In this document: positions 43,128 to 53,275 of the stretch, piece after piece | How the letters are laid out: each line of letters begins with the position of its first letter | Numbering within the stretch: position 1 is the stretch's first letter | Source of the DNA: Fen-1298 sp050015675 | GTDB lineage: Bacteria > Bacteroidota > Ignavibacteria > UBA10030 | Reading direction: 5' to 3' | Assembly: GCA_050015675.1 (NCBI GenBank) | Contig: JBEKAY010000022.1 | Span: 1 to 60,443, forward strand | Length of the DNA: 60,443 bases | Notes under the pieces: model-generated | The model's input: the letters and a program-made list of their open reading frames with translations, nothing else | Database searches by the model: none | What the model was told of the DNA's origin: nothing | Position numbers and translations under genes: made by a program

Positions 43128-44894
43128 CTATTTTATGCGAATATGCAGCTCATCCAATTGTTTCTGATCGACAATCGACGGTGCTTCGTCCATCAACGAC
43201 ATGCCGCTTGATGTTTTCGGAAAGGCTATCACATCACGGATAGATTTACTTCCGGTCATGAGCATGATCATACGATCAAGTCCAAATGCAATTCCACCAT
43301 GCGGCGGCGCGCCATATCTGAATGCATCCAACAAGAATCCAAATTTTAACTTTGCCTCTTCCGAGGCAATACCCATAAGGCTGAACATCTTACTCTGTAC
43401 TTCCTGTGTGTGAATACGGATACTGCCACCGGCAATTTCATTCCCGTTCAGAACTAAATCATACGCTCGTGCTCTCGCTTTGCCTGGATCGTTTTCCAGT
43501 AATGGTACATCTTCCGGTTTCGGTGCGGTAAACGGATGATGGACTGCAACAAATCGTTTTTCTTCTTCACTATACTCCAGCAATGGAAAATCTGTTACCC
43601 AAAGAAAATTCCATTTCCCTTCTGGAATCAGATTCAATCGTTGTGCCATCTCAAGACGAAGTGTTCCGAGAATCGTTAAAGCTTTTTGCCATGAACCAGA
43701 AATTAATAAAATGAGATCTCCCGGTTTTGCTTCAAACTTTTTCGCGATAGCGTCCGACTCCTCCTGTGTTATAAATTTGCCTGCAGAACATTCTACTTTA
43801 TCTTCAGTTATTCTCAAATACACCAGACCGCCTGCCCCAAGCGACTTGACGTAATCCGTTAAAATATCCAATTGACTTCTTGTATACGAAGCAAGATTCG
43901 GCACATTAATCCCTGCAACAACTCCACCCTTCTTTACTGCGTCACTGAAAACCCTGAATCCTGATGCTTTGGCAATATCTGAACAATCTTGGATTTCCAA
44001 GCCGAACCGCGTATCGGGCTTATCACTTCCAAATCGTTCCATCGCTGTTTTATACGTCATTATCGGAAATGCAACTGGCACTTCATAATGCAGAATCGTC
44101 TTAAAAATATCAGCAATAGCACCTTCGGTGATCTTCTGAATATCTTCTTCATCAACAAACGACATCTCAACATCTATTTGTGTGAACTCCGGTTGGCGGT
44201 CAGCGCGAAGATCTTCATCCCGGAAACATTTCACAATTTGAAAATATCGATCGAATCCAGACACCATCAAGATTTGCTTATAGGTTTGAGGAGATTGCGG
44301 TAACGCGTAGAACTTTCCTTGGTGTAAGCGGCTCGGGACAAGGAAATCGCGTGCTCCTTCTGGGGTGCTTTTCATTAAAATAGGAGTTTCGATTTCCATA
44401 AAACCATTTCTATCAAAAAACTTTCTTACGACCTGATAAGTATTGTGCCGCATAATTAAATTGCTTTGTACCGAAGGACGACGTAAATCGAGATATCTGT
44501 ACTTTAATCGCAGGTCTTCGTTTATTTCTACATAATCGTCAAGGGCAAATGGCGGCGTCTCTGCTTTGTTGAGAATTGTCAGTTCAGTGATATCGACTTC
44601 AATTTCTCCGGTAGCTATCTCTGCATTCTCTGTTTCCTTTGGCCGAATATTTACTATGCCAGTTGCCGAAATAACATATTCCGAGCGCAAAGATTTTGCA
44701 ATTTCATGCGCACCCGCGTGCCTCTCCGGCGAAAACACAATTTGTGTTTTGCCGTATCGATCCCGCAGATCGATAAAAATTAATCCGCCAAGATCGCGCC
44801 GCTTATCTACCCATCCAGTAAGCGTTACAGTTTTCCCGACATGGCTTTTTCTTAATTCGCCGCCCGTTACAGTTCTTTTTTTGTATGTGCTCAA
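43128..44894 (-). CDS. aspS: Aspartyl-tRNA synthetase
   Basis: The 588-aa class II synthetase has an N-terminal OB-fold anticodon domain (VTLTGWVDKRRDLGGLIFID), motif 2 region CFRDEDLRADRQPEFTQIDVEMSF, the bacterial GAD insertion (~residues 290-400) and motif 3 GIAFGLDRMIMLMTG. Length is that of the bacterial type. Whether it is discriminating or Asp/Asn non-discriminating cannot be settled here. It lies 67 bp upstream of prfB. Confidence 0.96.
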   Translation of the reverse strand: MSTYKKRTVTGGELRKSHVGKTVTLTGWVDKRRDLGGLIFIDLRDRYGKTQIVFSPERHAGAHEIAKSLRSEYVISATGIVNIRPKETENAEIATGEIEVDITELTILNKAETPPFALDDYVEINEDLRLKYRYLDLRRPSVQSNLIMRHNTYQVVRKFFDRNGFMEIETPILMKSTPEGARDFLVPSRLHQGKFYALPQSPQTYKQILMVSGFDRYFQIVKCFRDEDLRADRQPEFTQIDVEMSFVDEEDIQKITEGAIADIFKTILHYEVPVAFPIMTYKTAMERFGSDKPDTRFGLEIQDCSDIAKASGFRVFSDAVKKGGVVAGINVPNLASYTRSQLDILTDYVKSLGAGGLVYLRITEDKVECSAGKFITQEESDAIAKKFEAKPGDLILLISGSWQKALTILGTLRLEMAQRLNLIPEGKWNFLWVTDFPLLEYSEEEKRFVAVHHPFTAPKPEDVPLLENDPGKARARAYDLVLNGNEIAGGSIRIHTQEVQSKMFSLMGIASEEAKLKFGFLLDAFRYGAPPHGGIAFGLDRMIMLMTGSKSIRDVIAFPKTSSGMSLMDEAPSIVDQKQLDELHIRIK

Positions 44895-44924
44895 TACTAT
44901 CCTCTACTTTCAGTCGTTTTCTGA

Positions 44925-44969
44925 AAAACAAAAAAGCGAGAATTGCCGATACGTCGCTTTATTCCCGCT
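44925..44969 (-). terminator. Intrinsic terminator after trxA
   Basis: On the minus strand AGCGGGAAT (44969-44961) pairs with ATTCTCGCT (44943-44935), with one G-U pair, around a 17-base loop and is followed by TTTTTGTTTTT. It lies 19 bp after the trxA stop and 31 bp before aspS. Confidence 0.75.
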
Positions 44970-44987
44970 TCTCTTCTTTCACTCAAT

Positions 44988-45311
44988 TCAATTCAGATGT
45001 TTTGATAATTTTTCAATCAGTAATTTCTTTGGCGCTGCACCCACAATCTGCTCTACTACTTTACCACCTTTGAAAACGAGAAGAGTTGGAATGCTGCGTA
45101 TGCCGTATTGCATAGCGATCTGCTGGTGATTGTCAACGTCCACTTTGCCGATCGTCAATTTGCCTTCATATTCAACTGCAAGTTCGTCAACAATGGGCGC
45201 AATCATTTTGCAGGGGCCGCACCACACTGCCCAAAAATCAACAAGCACAGGCAAGTTTGCTTTCAGCACTTCTTGTTCAAAATTAGTTTCGTTCAATTCT
45301 ACTGCTTTCAT
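44988..45311 (-). CDS. trxA: Thioredoxin
   Basis: The 107-aa protein has the classical WCGPC active site at residues 30-34 (VDFWAVWCGPCKMIAPI), the buried Asp24/25 region, cis-Pro in YGIRSIPTLLVFKGG and the C-terminal helix. It reduces protein disulfides in the cytoplasm. It follows dnaE by 18 bp and ends at a terminator. Confidence 0.97.
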   Translation of the reverse strand: MKAVELNETNFEQEVLKANLPVLVDFWAVWCGPCKMIAPIVDELAVEYEGKLTIGKVDVDNHQQIAMQYGIRSIPTLLVFKGGKVVEQIVGAAPKKLLIEKLSKHLN

Positions 45312-45329
45312 GAATGTTGTTCCTTTTTG

Positions 45330-48300
45330 TTATCCTCTTAAACGCACTGTTTCCTGTCCGAAAAGCTTTTTGACTGCGTCCATAAATTGCCGATTTGGAT
45401 CAACAGTATACTTACGCGTTAAATATATCGAATTGTTGGCTAATCCGCTACCAGAGAGATTCAGGAGACACTGGCACTTACCTTGATTGTGTTCAATAAG
45501 CTTCACCAATTCAAATACATCCTTTTCCTTTGTGCTATCGAGATTTAAATTAATAACGACACCTTTTGCATATTTTTTCCGTACTTCATCTATACCGAGG
45601 ATTTCGTTAACAATAACTTTTATGGCTTCTCCATTACCATCATTCTTTCCTATCATCATGACAATGGAACCTAGTTGAAGAAGTTCGGCATACTTATGAA
45701 ATGCGTCAGCAAACACAATGCAATCTGCTTTACCCGTAAAATCCTCGATTGTAACAAATGCCATGGTTCTGTTGCGCTTATCTATTTTCTTTTTAATGTC
45801 CGAAATAATGCCGCATACACGAATCGTAGAATTTGGTTTCACAGAATCTGCTTCACCCAATTTCGCTGTTGACAGTCCATCAATTTCATCGCGATATTTT
45901 AATAATGGATGACCGGACACATAAAATCCTAACACTGCTTTCTCTCGAGAAAGTTTTTCTGTTTCGAGCCACTCTGCGACGTTGCGAAACATCGGACGAT
46001 TGGTGATCTTCGCGCCGCTAAGGTCGAACAAATTTGATTGCCCTTTTTCAATTTGTTCCTGCAGATCCTGTCCATAGGCTATTGCCGCTTCGACATTATT
46101 AAATATTTGTGCACGATTGTTGTGAAGAGAATCGAATGCTCCCGATTGAATAAGTCCTTCAATAGTTTTTTTATTTGCCAAACGCAGATCGACACGCACG
46201 CAGAAATCAAAAATATCTTTAAATCGCCCTTTCTCACTCCGTGCTTTCACAATTTGTTCTACAGCGCCCGTGCCGACGTTTTTAATAGCGCTTAATCCGA
46301 ACCGAATCCCTTTTTGCCCCACAACAAAACTAACATCACTTTCATTGACATCGGGAGGCATAACGTCGATTCCAAGCTTGCGGCATTCATCAATGAGCAC
46401 GACAATCTTGTCGGTGTTGTTCATTTCACTAGAAAGCGTCGCTGCCATATACTCTGCAGGATAATGCGCTTTCAGATACGCCGTCTGATATGCAAGCACA
46501 GAATATGCAACACTATGCGATTTATTAAATCCATAGGAAGCAAACTTTTCAATCAAATCATAAATTTCTGCAGCAATCTTGCGCTCAACTTGCTTCACAA
46601 CTGCGCTCTCGACAAACTCTTTCTTCTGCTTCGCCATCAACTCTTTGTCTTTTTTGCCCATTGCGCGGCGAAGCAAATCAGCCTGCGCAAGACTTAGCCC
46701 GCCAATTTCACTCGCAATTTTTATAACCTGCTCTTGATAGACGATAATGCCATAGGTCTCGCGAAGAATTGGTTCAAGCTTCGGGTGGAGATAAGTGATT
46801 TTCTGCTTACCGTTTTTTCTGTCAATGAAATCTGGAATATTGCCCATCGGTCCGGGGCGATACAGCGCATTCATTGCTACAAGATCATGGATAGATGTCG
46901 GCTTTAGCTTCCGTAAATAATCTTGCATGCCCGAGCTTTCAAACTGAAATAATGCCACAGTCTGTCCGCGAGCAAAAAGTTCTAAGGTTTTTTCATCAGC
47001 GTCCGAAATTTTATCTAAATCCAGCTTTACATTATGTACGCGCTCGATTATGTGCAGCGCATCATCAATAACAGTTAATGTGCGGAGACCAAGAAAATCC
47101 ATCTTCAGCAGGCCGGCATCTTCGAGGTCTTTCATATTATACTGCGTCATAAAATCCGTCTGTGGCGTCTTATACATCGGCACATAATCGCTGATATCTC
47201 CCGGTGCAATCACAACACCGGCCGCATGAGTTGAAAGATTACGGTTCATTCCCTCAAGAACTTTTGCCGTATCAATCAAAAGTTTTATTTTTTCATCTGC
47301 ACTTTGATTAACCCATTGAAGATCCGCGATGGTTTTAAGTGCCTCTTCTATGGGTGTTACTTTTCCCTGCACGACCGGAATTTGTTTGGTAATAGAATCA
47401 ATGACGGATAATTGTATGCCAAGCACACGTCCGACGTCTTTGAGTGCAGCGCGAGCGGACATCGTGCCGAATGTAACAATTTGAGCAACGGATTTCTCTC
47501 CGTATTTATTTTTAACATATTCGATTACACGTTCACGTTTATTATCTGCAAAGTCGATGTCAATGTCAGGCATAGAAACACGATCTGGATTAAGAAATCG
47601 TTCAAACAGCAGATCGTATTTAAGGGGATCAATGTCCGTGATGCCGAGCGCATAAGAGACAATGCTGCCGGCAGCGCTACCCCTGCCGGGTCCAACACGC
47701 ACGTCCATTTCGCGTGCTGCATTAATAAAGTCTTGGACGATGAGAAAGTATCCCGCATATCCCATCTTCTTAATAACATTCATTTCATGGACAACGCGCT
47801 CTTCGATCTCTGGAGTGATCGTCTCATATCTTTTTATGATCTTTTCACGCACGAGCCGTTCAAAGTATTCATTCGGATCAACAACGCCTGCATCTGGCGG
47901 AATAGGAAAAGCCGGCATGTAATTCTTCTTTAATTCTATTTGCAAATTGCATTTGTCAGTAATTTCTACTGTAGATTGAATTGCTTCAGGATAATCTTTG
48001 AATAACGCAATCATCTCGGCAGACGATTTGAAGTAGAGTTGGTCAGTCTGATAACGTAGTTTTTGATAATCCGGAATATTAGTGCTGCTTGCCTCCGGGA
48101 TATAAAGCATAATATTATGTGGAATAGCATGCTCTTGCTTGATGTAATGGCAATCATTGGTTGCGACAAGCTTGATACCAAGCTCACGAGCTATTTTTGG
48201 TGCACCTTCAAGAATAGTTTGTTCGTTCTGCAAGCCGTGGTTTTGAATTTCAATATAGAAATCCTCGCCAAAAATATCTCGATAGATCGATGCATATTCC

Positions 48301-48791
48301 AGCGCTTCAGTATAGTTGCCGTTCACAAGTTGCTCATTGACAATTCCGGCTTGGCATGCCGATGTGGCAATAATTCCTTCTTGATATCGCGCTAAAACTT
48401 CAACGTCAATGCGAGGTTTGAAGTAAAATCCTTCTGTGTGTCCGATAGTGCATAGACGGCTCAAATTTTTATATCCTACTGCATTTTTTGCCAGCAGAAC
48501 AATATGGTTGTAAATACCCCGTCCTTCACCCTTGCTCATCCGAGTTGTATCTACTTTTTTTTCGAATCGGCTTCCCTTAGTTACGATATACGCTTCGCAG
48601 CCAATAATAGGTTTTATGCCTGCTTTCGTTGCACGTTTGTAAAATTCAATCGCGCCAAAAAGCACACCATGATCAGTTAAAGCAACTGCTGGCATGTTAT
48701 GAGCAACGGCTGCATTTACAAGACTCTGAACGGTTGACGCTCCGTCAAGAAGACTGTAGTGAGTGTGATTATGGAGATGAACAAACTGCAT
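45330..48791 (-). CDS. dnaE: DNA polymerase III alpha subunit
   Basis: The 1153-aa replicative polymerase starts at MQFVHLHNHTHYSLLDG, the PHP domain beginning; an in-frame TTG six codons upstream is less likely. The palm holds GPGRGSAAGSIVSYALGI and PDIDIDFADNKR, with two catalytic Asp. Fingers, beta-binding and an OB domain (NSTIRVCGIISDIKKKIDKR) follow. The PHP metal-binding histidines seem intact. It is the DnaE1 type. It is transcribed ahead of trxA. Confidence 0.97.
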   Translation of the reverse strand: MQFVHLHNHTHYSLLDGASTVQSLVNAAVAHNMPAVALTDHGVLFGAIEFYKRATKAGIKPIIGCEAYIVTKGSRFEKKVDTTRMSKGEGRGIYNHIVLLAKNAVGYKNLSRLCTIGHTEGFYFKPRIDVEVLARYQEGIIATSACQAGIVNEQLVNGNYTEALEYASIYRDIFGEDFYIEIQNHGLQNEQTILEGAPKIARELGIKLVATNDCHYIKQEHAIPHNIMLYIPEASSTNIPDYQKLRYQTDQLYFKSSAEMIALFKDYPEAIQSTVEITDKCNLQIELKKNYMPAFPIPPDAGVVDPNEYFERLVREKIIKRYETITPEIEERVVHEMNVIKKMGYAGYFLIVQDFINAAREMDVRVGPGRGSAAGSIVSYALGITDIDPLKYDLLFERFLNPDRVSMPDIDIDFADNKRERVIEYVKNKYGEKSVAQIVTFGTMSARAALKDVGRVLGIQLSVIDSITKQIPVVQGKVTPIEEALKTIADLQWVNQSADEKIKLLIDTAKVLEGMNRNLSTHAAGVVIAPGDISDYVPMYKTPQTDFMTQYNMKDLEDAGLLKMDFLGLRTLTVIDDALHIIERVHNVKLDLDKISDADEKTLELFARGQTVALFQFESSGMQDYLRKLKPTSIHDLVAMNALYRPGPMGNIPDFIDRKNGKQKITYLHPKLEPILRETYGIIVYQEQVIKIASEIGGLSLAQADLLRRAMGKKDKELMAKQKKEFVESAVVKQVERKIAAEIYDLIEKFASYGFNKSHSVAYSVLAYQTAYLKAHYPAEYMAATLSSEMNNTDKIVVLIDECRKLGIDVMPPDVNESDVSFVVGQKGIRFGLSAIKNVGTGAVEQIVKARSEKGRFKDIFDFCVRVDLRLANKKTIEGLIQSGAFDSLHNNRAQIFNNVEAAIAYGQDLQEQIEKGQSNLFDLSGAKITNRPMFRNVAEWLETEKLSREKAVLGFYVSGHPLLKYRDEIDGLSTAKLGEADSVKPNSTIRVCGIISDIKKKIDKRNRTMAFVTIEDFTGKADCIVFADAFHKYAELLQLGSIVMMIGKNDGNGEAIKVIVNEILGIDEVRKKYAKGVVINLNLDSTKEKDVFELVKLIEHNQGKCQCLLNLSGSGLANNSIYLTRKYTVDPNRQFMDAVKKLFGQETVRLRG

Positions 48792-48932
48792 GGAGCTTTT
48801 AATCGCCAAGAGGAAATCCCAAATTCTAATCTACAATTATAAACGCAATACAAATATTAAGGTCAATAAGGAGAATTCTTTATTTGTGATCTGTTTGTAA
48901 TTTGTTTTTTAAGGTTCGAGTATTTTTATTTT

Positions 48933-50627
48933 TTATTCTGCTAATACCTTTTGTATTTCTGTAACGGCATCTTCAAGTTTCACAAGGATCCGTTCACCTG
49001 TTCTTCTTCTCTTGATTTCAACCTGCCCATTTTTCAATCCTTTATCGCCTACAATTACCTGGAACGGCATACCGAGTAAATCTGCATCTTTAAATTTGAA
49101 CCCTGGTGACATATTTGTACGATCATCAAAGAGCACTTCAATTTGGGCATCGATCATACGATCATAAATCTGGTTTGAGGCAGTTTCAACATCTTTGCTA
49201 TTCATATTTAGGGCGATGAGATGGACTTGATATGGTGCAAGCGCTTTATTCCAGATGATACCGTCCTTGTCATGATTCTGTTCAATGTAACAAGCAACGA
49301 TACGTTCCATACCGATTCCATAGCTGCCCATAATCACCGGCTGGGCTTTACCGCTTTCATCAAGATATGTGATGTTGAGGGTATCAGAGTATTTTGTGCC
49401 AAGCTTGAAGATATGTCCAAGCTCAATAGCATTGGATATTTTCAACGGTGCCGAGCATTTTGGGCATGGTTCACCTTCCTCGATTGATCGCAAGTCATAG
49501 TAGCCTTCAATTTTAGCATCGCGCGCTAAATCTATATTCGCGATATGATAGTCATTTCGGTTTGCTCCGCTGATGAGACCATTCACGCCTTCTAATCGTT
49601 TGTCGGCTATAATTCTAAAACCTTTCAAATCAATAGGTCCGATAGAACCTGCGTCTGCGCCTGTAATCGCCAACAATTCTTCTGCACCCATGGGTGATAC
49701 ATCGCCGCCGCCAAGCGCTGTAGTAAGTTTCGATTCGTTAAGCTGATCATTCCCCATCATAAGAATAAGAAGCGGTTTGCTGTTGTATCTGTACACTAGC
49801 GATTTTGCGAAGCGGGACTGATCGATCTTCAAGAACTCCACAAGTTGATCAATTGTTTTAATATTCGGTGTATGAAGTTCTTTCAACGACTCGTTGTTCT
49901 CAACCCGGTCAATTTTTGGCAGACCAGAAGTCGCAATTTCCAAGTTTGCTGCATACCCGCACATTGGACACAAAGCCGTTGTATCTTCACCAAACTCGGA
50001 TTCGATCATGAATTCCTGCGAACCCGTTCCGCCCATGGCGCCGCTGGACGCTCCGACAACAAAGTACTTGATGCCACATCGGGTAAATATCTTTTTATAC
50101 GCCTCGGCATGCGCATCGTAACTTTTATCCAAATCTTCCCACGAACGATCCAGCGAATACGCATCCTTCATGATAAATTGGCGTCCCCGAAGAACACCGG
50201 AACGAGGGCGTGGTTCGTTTCTGAATTTTGTTTGTATCTGGTACCATATCTGCGGTAAATCTTTGTAAGATTGAATGTGCATGCTCGCAATATAGCCGAT
50301 GACTTCTTCATGCGTCGGCGCAAGCACTAAGTCTCGTTCTTTAATGCTGAGGATAAAGTTCGGTACATTGCGTCTTCCAGATTGAATCCAAAGTGATTCT
50401 GGGTTTAATGCAGGCAGCAGTAATTCCTGTCCACCTATGGCATTCATTTCTTCCCGCACGATATTCATTGCATGAGTAATTGCTCGTAAGCCAAGCGGCA
50501 AGTAGGAATAAACACCTGCCGTTAATTGGCGCATAAATCCTGCACGCAACATTAATTGATGACTTGGAATATTGGCATCCGCAGGAACTTCTTTTAAAGT
50601 CGGAATAAATGCTTTGCTCAGTTTCAT
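48933..50627 (-). CDS. proS: Prolyl-tRNA synthetase (bacterial type)
   Basis: The 564-aa class II synthetase has GVYSYLPLGLRAITHAMNIV, motif 2 QTKFRNEPRPRSGVLRGRQF, and an inserted editing domain (residues ~225-390, with SLVYRYNSKPLLILMMGNDQ), which marks the bacterial form. Motif 3 (GSYGIGMERIVACYIEQNHD) and the anticodon domain follow. It is the last host gene before the tRNA-Arg fragment and integrase. Confidence 0.96.
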   Translation of the reverse strand: MKLSKAFIPTLKEVPADANIPSHQLMLRAGFMRQLTAGVYSYLPLGLRAITHAMNIVREEMNAIGGQELLLPALNPESLWIQSGRRNVPNFILSIKERDLVLAPTHEEVIGYIASMHIQSYKDLPQIWYQIQTKFRNEPRPRSGVLRGRQFIMKDAYSLDRSWEDLDKSYDAHAEAYKKIFTRCGIKYFVVGASSGAMGGTGSQEFMIESEFGEDTTALCPMCGYAANLEIATSGLPKIDRVENNESLKELHTPNIKTIDQLVEFLKIDQSRFAKSLVYRYNSKPLLILMMGNDQLNESKLTTALGGGDVSPMGAEELLAITGADAGSIGPIDLKGFRIIADKRLEGVNGLISGANRNDYHIANIDLARDAKIEGYYDLRSIEEGEPCPKCSAPLKISNAIELGHIFKLGTKYSDTLNITYLDESGKAQPVIMGSYGIGMERIVACYIEQNHDKDGIIWNKALAPYQVHLIALNMNSKDVETASNQIYDRMIDAQIEVLFDDRTNMSPGFKFKDADLLGMPFQVIVGDKGLKNGQVEIKRRRTGERILVKLEDAVTEIQKVLAE

Positions 50628-51092
50628 AAGATCATTCTAAATGTTTTTTGTTAGATTTTATTCTCAATAAGTAAAAAGCCAATCCCGAAGTAAATGAGCA
50701 ATCGGCAATTGGCAACGAATTCTGTACCCCCGAGAGGAGTCGAACCTCCGACCAACGGTTTAGGAAACCGCTCCAGTTTTCAAAAAACCTCTCCAATTAC
50801 GTGCTTTTAAAAATCACTCGGCACTCAACTTGGCACTGTGATTCTTTTTTCTCACTTCTTAGCATACAAATGCCCTCAGCATCATTTCGGCACTTCCGAT
50901 GCCGTGCAATTCACAAAAGGGCAATTGTATCAAACTTTGTTTTTGTTATCGGAAGATTTCAAATGAATCAATTGCAATGGTAAGATACAAAACAACGTGT
51001 AACGATGCAAATTTGATTCAAACAGAGAAATTCTGATATTTTCCCCTCTGTGATTTAAGCTAGCTTCTCAACATTTGGAATTTAGTTTCTCA
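50628..51092. other. Junction between host DNA and the mobile element
   Basis: This gap holds the proS upstream region, the tRNA-Arg 3' fragment (50725-50775) and about 315 bp of element DNA before the integrase stop. In that part the short word GGCACT recurs at 50820, 50832 and 50889, which could be arm-type binding sites for the recombinase, but three copies of a 6-mer are weak evidence. No gene was found. Confidence 0.5.
50725..50775 (-). other. tRNA-Arg(CCU) 3' fragment: attachment site of the element
   Basis: On the minus strand this reads as the 3' part of a tRNA: GGAGC (end of the D stem), anticodon arm GCGGT TTCCTAA ACCGT with anticodon CCT, T-arm GGAGG TTCGACT CCTCT, acceptor 3' strand CGGGGGT and discriminator A. 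The complementary acceptor 5' strand and the 5' half of the D-arm are missing upstream, where element DNA with the integrase begins. This is what an integrase that recombines within a tRNA gene leaves at the distal end. Confidence 0.85.
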
Positions 51093-52256
51093 TCAATTTG
51101 TATTGTTACTCTCAAGATTAAACAACCCTGCCAAAATGTTCACTTCCCTGTGCAATTGCTGCGGTAGCAAGTGTGAATATATCTCCGTTGTTTTACTTGT
51201 TGAATGTCCAAGAAGCTTTTGTATTGCAAATAAAGGAACGCCTTTCTTTACCAAGTGAGTTGCGAATGAATGGCGGAGAGAGTGAAAGTGCAGCTTATTA
51301 TTGATTCCGGCATTAATGACATGTTTTTTGAATTGCTGTGAAATGGTTTGTTCCTTTAGAGGCTTTCCTTTTTCGTTATGGAACACAAACATACTTTCAT
51401 TTTTAATATTCTCTTTCCGATCCCTCAGCAATCGGAATAGCTCTTCACTCATTGGAACGATCCGATTCTTTCGTGTCTTGGTTGTAAAGGTTTCGCTATT
51501 CTTCACCTGAATAACCTTTGAATAAAAATCGATATCGTTCCATCTGAGAGCAAGCAATTCTCCAAGCCGGAGACCAGAAAGAAGCGCAGTGATGCACAAT
51601 TCCCGAAAATCCTTACTGTGCACACTTGAAAGTAAGGTATTAAATTCGTCTTCTGAAAAGAATAAAGGCATAACTTCCGGTGGTTTCGGTTTTTTTATCT
51701 TCCGGAATGGATTCACTTTGATAAGCTCCCAATGAATAGCTTTTTCGAATGCAGCAGCAAGCGAACCGTAATATTTCCGTGCTGACCATTCAGATGCTTC
51801 CTCCTTTTTCTTGCTGAGGAAATGTTCTATCTCACGAATTCCGATAGATTGCAATGGTCTATTCCCTTCTACTCGAATTAATTCTCTGAAAGCTGTTCTA
51901 TGAGTCCTAAATGTTTTTCTTGAATGTACCCCAGAAGAATATTCAAGAAACTCTTTCTTGAATTCTTCGAGAGTAATTTGTTTCGGTTTATTCATTTCAT
52001 CTCCGGTAATTAATGCAAAAGTATTTCGATTTCCATCACCGGCTTTCTCAATGCATATATGTCCACACTCGGAAAGGTTTCGCGTATTTCTGGAAACCCT
52101 TTGAACACCAGAAACTTTTTGAATCTCATCTCTTGTAGATGTACATTTTTTATTTTCTCCAGATAAAAGTACAAGCGCTGCATATACTTGTACATCACTC
52201 AACGAAAGCCTTCCATCCCTCAATAATGCAACCGGTATGTTCACACAGTCAGACAT
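51093..52256 (-). CDS. Tyrosine recombinase/integrase with N-terminal winged-helix-like domain
   Basis: The 387-aa protein has the full tyrosine-recombinase set: Arg230 (SGLRLGELLALRW), a Lys near 260, His325-x-x-Arg328 (HFHSLRHSFATH), His351 (LLGHST) and nucleophile Tyr360 (TEIYSH), preceded by a SAM-like core-binding domain (residues ~95-185). The first ~87 residues (LRDGRLSLSDVQVYAALVLL and on) look like a winged-helix domain and are not part of the usual integrase. A good GGAG precedes an in-frame ATG at 51995 (MNKPKQITLEEF), so a 300-aa form may be made. It lies beside the tRNA fragment and 2 bp after the ATPase gene. Confidence 0.92.
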   Translation of the reverse strand: MSDCVNIPVALLRDGRLSLSDVQVYAALVLLSGENKKCTSTRDEIQKVSGVQRVSRNTRNLSECGHICIEKAGDGNRNTFALITGDEMNKPKQITLEEFKKEFLEYSSGVHSRKTFRTHRTAFRELIRVEGNRPLQSIGIREIEHFLSKKKEEASEWSARKYYGSLAAAFEKAIHWELIKVNPFRKIKKPKPPEVMPLFFSEDEFNTLLSSVHSKDFRELCITALLSGLRLGELLALRWNDIDFYSKVIQVKNSETFTTKTRKNRIVPMSEELFRLLRDRKENIKNESMFVFHNEKGKPLKEQTISQQFKKHVINAGINNKLHFHSLRHSFATHLVKKGVPLFAIQKLLGHSTSKTTEIYSHLLPQQLHREVNILAGLFNLESNNTN

Positions 52257-52258
52257 TG

Positions 52259-53275
52259 TTATCTGTATTTCTGCGGCCTGAATAAAAAGAATGTCCTGAA
52301 TACTCGGAATACGAGATACGCTATGAATCCTAGTGCTGAAAAATATATATAGAACTCCCTATTGTCGGTTCCGATAGAGAAGATTTTAAAGATCGTAAAT
52401 AAGGCAACGCTAAAGATGTAGATTGGTCCCATATTAAAGTAATGCCCTTCATCGACCTGACGGAGTTTTCGGATTTCTTCGTTATCGATATATTTCTCAC
52501 GTGAACCATGCCAGAGCATATTCTTGATATGGAACGGATTGCCATTTGATGACTTTAGTATTTCTCTTCTATATAGCTCACGATCAATGATTCGAAGATT
52601 GTAGGTATCGAGAAAATAATTGATCATCTCCATGCAGACAGTATCCGGCAATGGTTCAAGATCTATCTTTGAAAACGAAGCCCAGATGCGTTTGTAAACA
52701 GTATCTTCCTTCATCTCGACGACCGCTGCACAGATGACAGCAATATTGAGCAAGGTTTCAATGAATGCCTGCTGGCTTGGGGAAATCCGATCAAGGTTAT
52801 CAAAGAAAATCAGATATGTCTCAGGTGACTTTGATATTCCCTCAAAGATGGTTGCCTGCAGGCGAACACTGCCAAGTCCTGTTAATTGTTTTTTTACCAT
52901 CAACCAATCAGATCGTTCTGAATCCACCTCGATATGAAGATCACTATTGTCATAGAGCTTTTCTGCCATCTCCTTTAGGCAGTCTCCGAGTGGATTTGAA
53001 TGCTCAATGAAGAGAATCTTGTATTGATTGGGATTGATGCGAACTCCAAGTTGTCCTCTAATCTGAGTCATAAAGTTCGCACTGAAATCAATCCTTTTTG
53101 TCCTTCCGGTAAGAATCCATTTTGCTTCAAGCATCAATCGGCTCTTTCCGATTCCTTTATCTCCAACGAGAAGCGTGTGCCGCCCTCTTTGGAGGTTTTT
53201 CACAAGCTGATAGAGCTCTTCGGTTCTTCCGAAGAAGCTCATATCCTGACGAAGATCTGTTAATTGTTCATTCAT
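52259..53275 (-). CDS. AAA-type ATPase with C-terminal membrane tail
   Basis: The 338-aa protein opens with a FFGRTEELYQLVKNLQRGRH segment typical of AAA_16/Orc-like NTPases, Walker A GDKGIGKS at 38-45 and Walker B YLIFFDNLD at 154-162. After a helical region come two hydrophobic segments (IYIFSVALFTIFKIFSIG and FYIYFSALGFIAYLVFRVF), so it is probably tail-anchored in the inner membrane. The role is unknown; AAA_16-like proteins act as switches or loaders. Its start overlaps the short RadA gene (ATGA) and it ends 2 bp before the integrase gene. Confidence 0.8.
   Translation of the reverse strand: MNEQLTDLRQDMSFFGRTEELYQLVKNLQRGRHTLLVGDKGIGKSRLMLEAKWILTGRTKRIDFSANFMTQIRGQLGVRINPNQYKILFIEHSNPLGDCLKEMAEKLYDNSDLHIEVDSERSDWLMVKKQLTGLGSVRLQATIFEGISKSPETYLIFFDNLDRISPSQQAFIETLLNIAVICAAVVEMKEDTVYKRIWASFSKIDLEPLPDTVCMEMINYFLDTYNLRIIDRELYRREILKSSNGNPFHIKNMLWHGSREKYIDNEEIRKLRQVDEGHYFNMGPIYIFSVALFTIFKIFSIGTDNREFYIYFSALGFIAYLVFRVFRTFFLFRPQKYR

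Noticed and set aside
50725..50800. A complete tRNA-Arg gene
   Set aside because: The acceptor 5' strand (ACCCCCG) and the D-arm 5' strand are not found upstream of the anticodon arm, so only a 3' fragment is present.
50801..50983. 60-codon frame between the tRNA fragment and the integrase
   Set aside because: There is no ribosome-binding site or recognisable feature; it lies in the likely recombinase-binding region.
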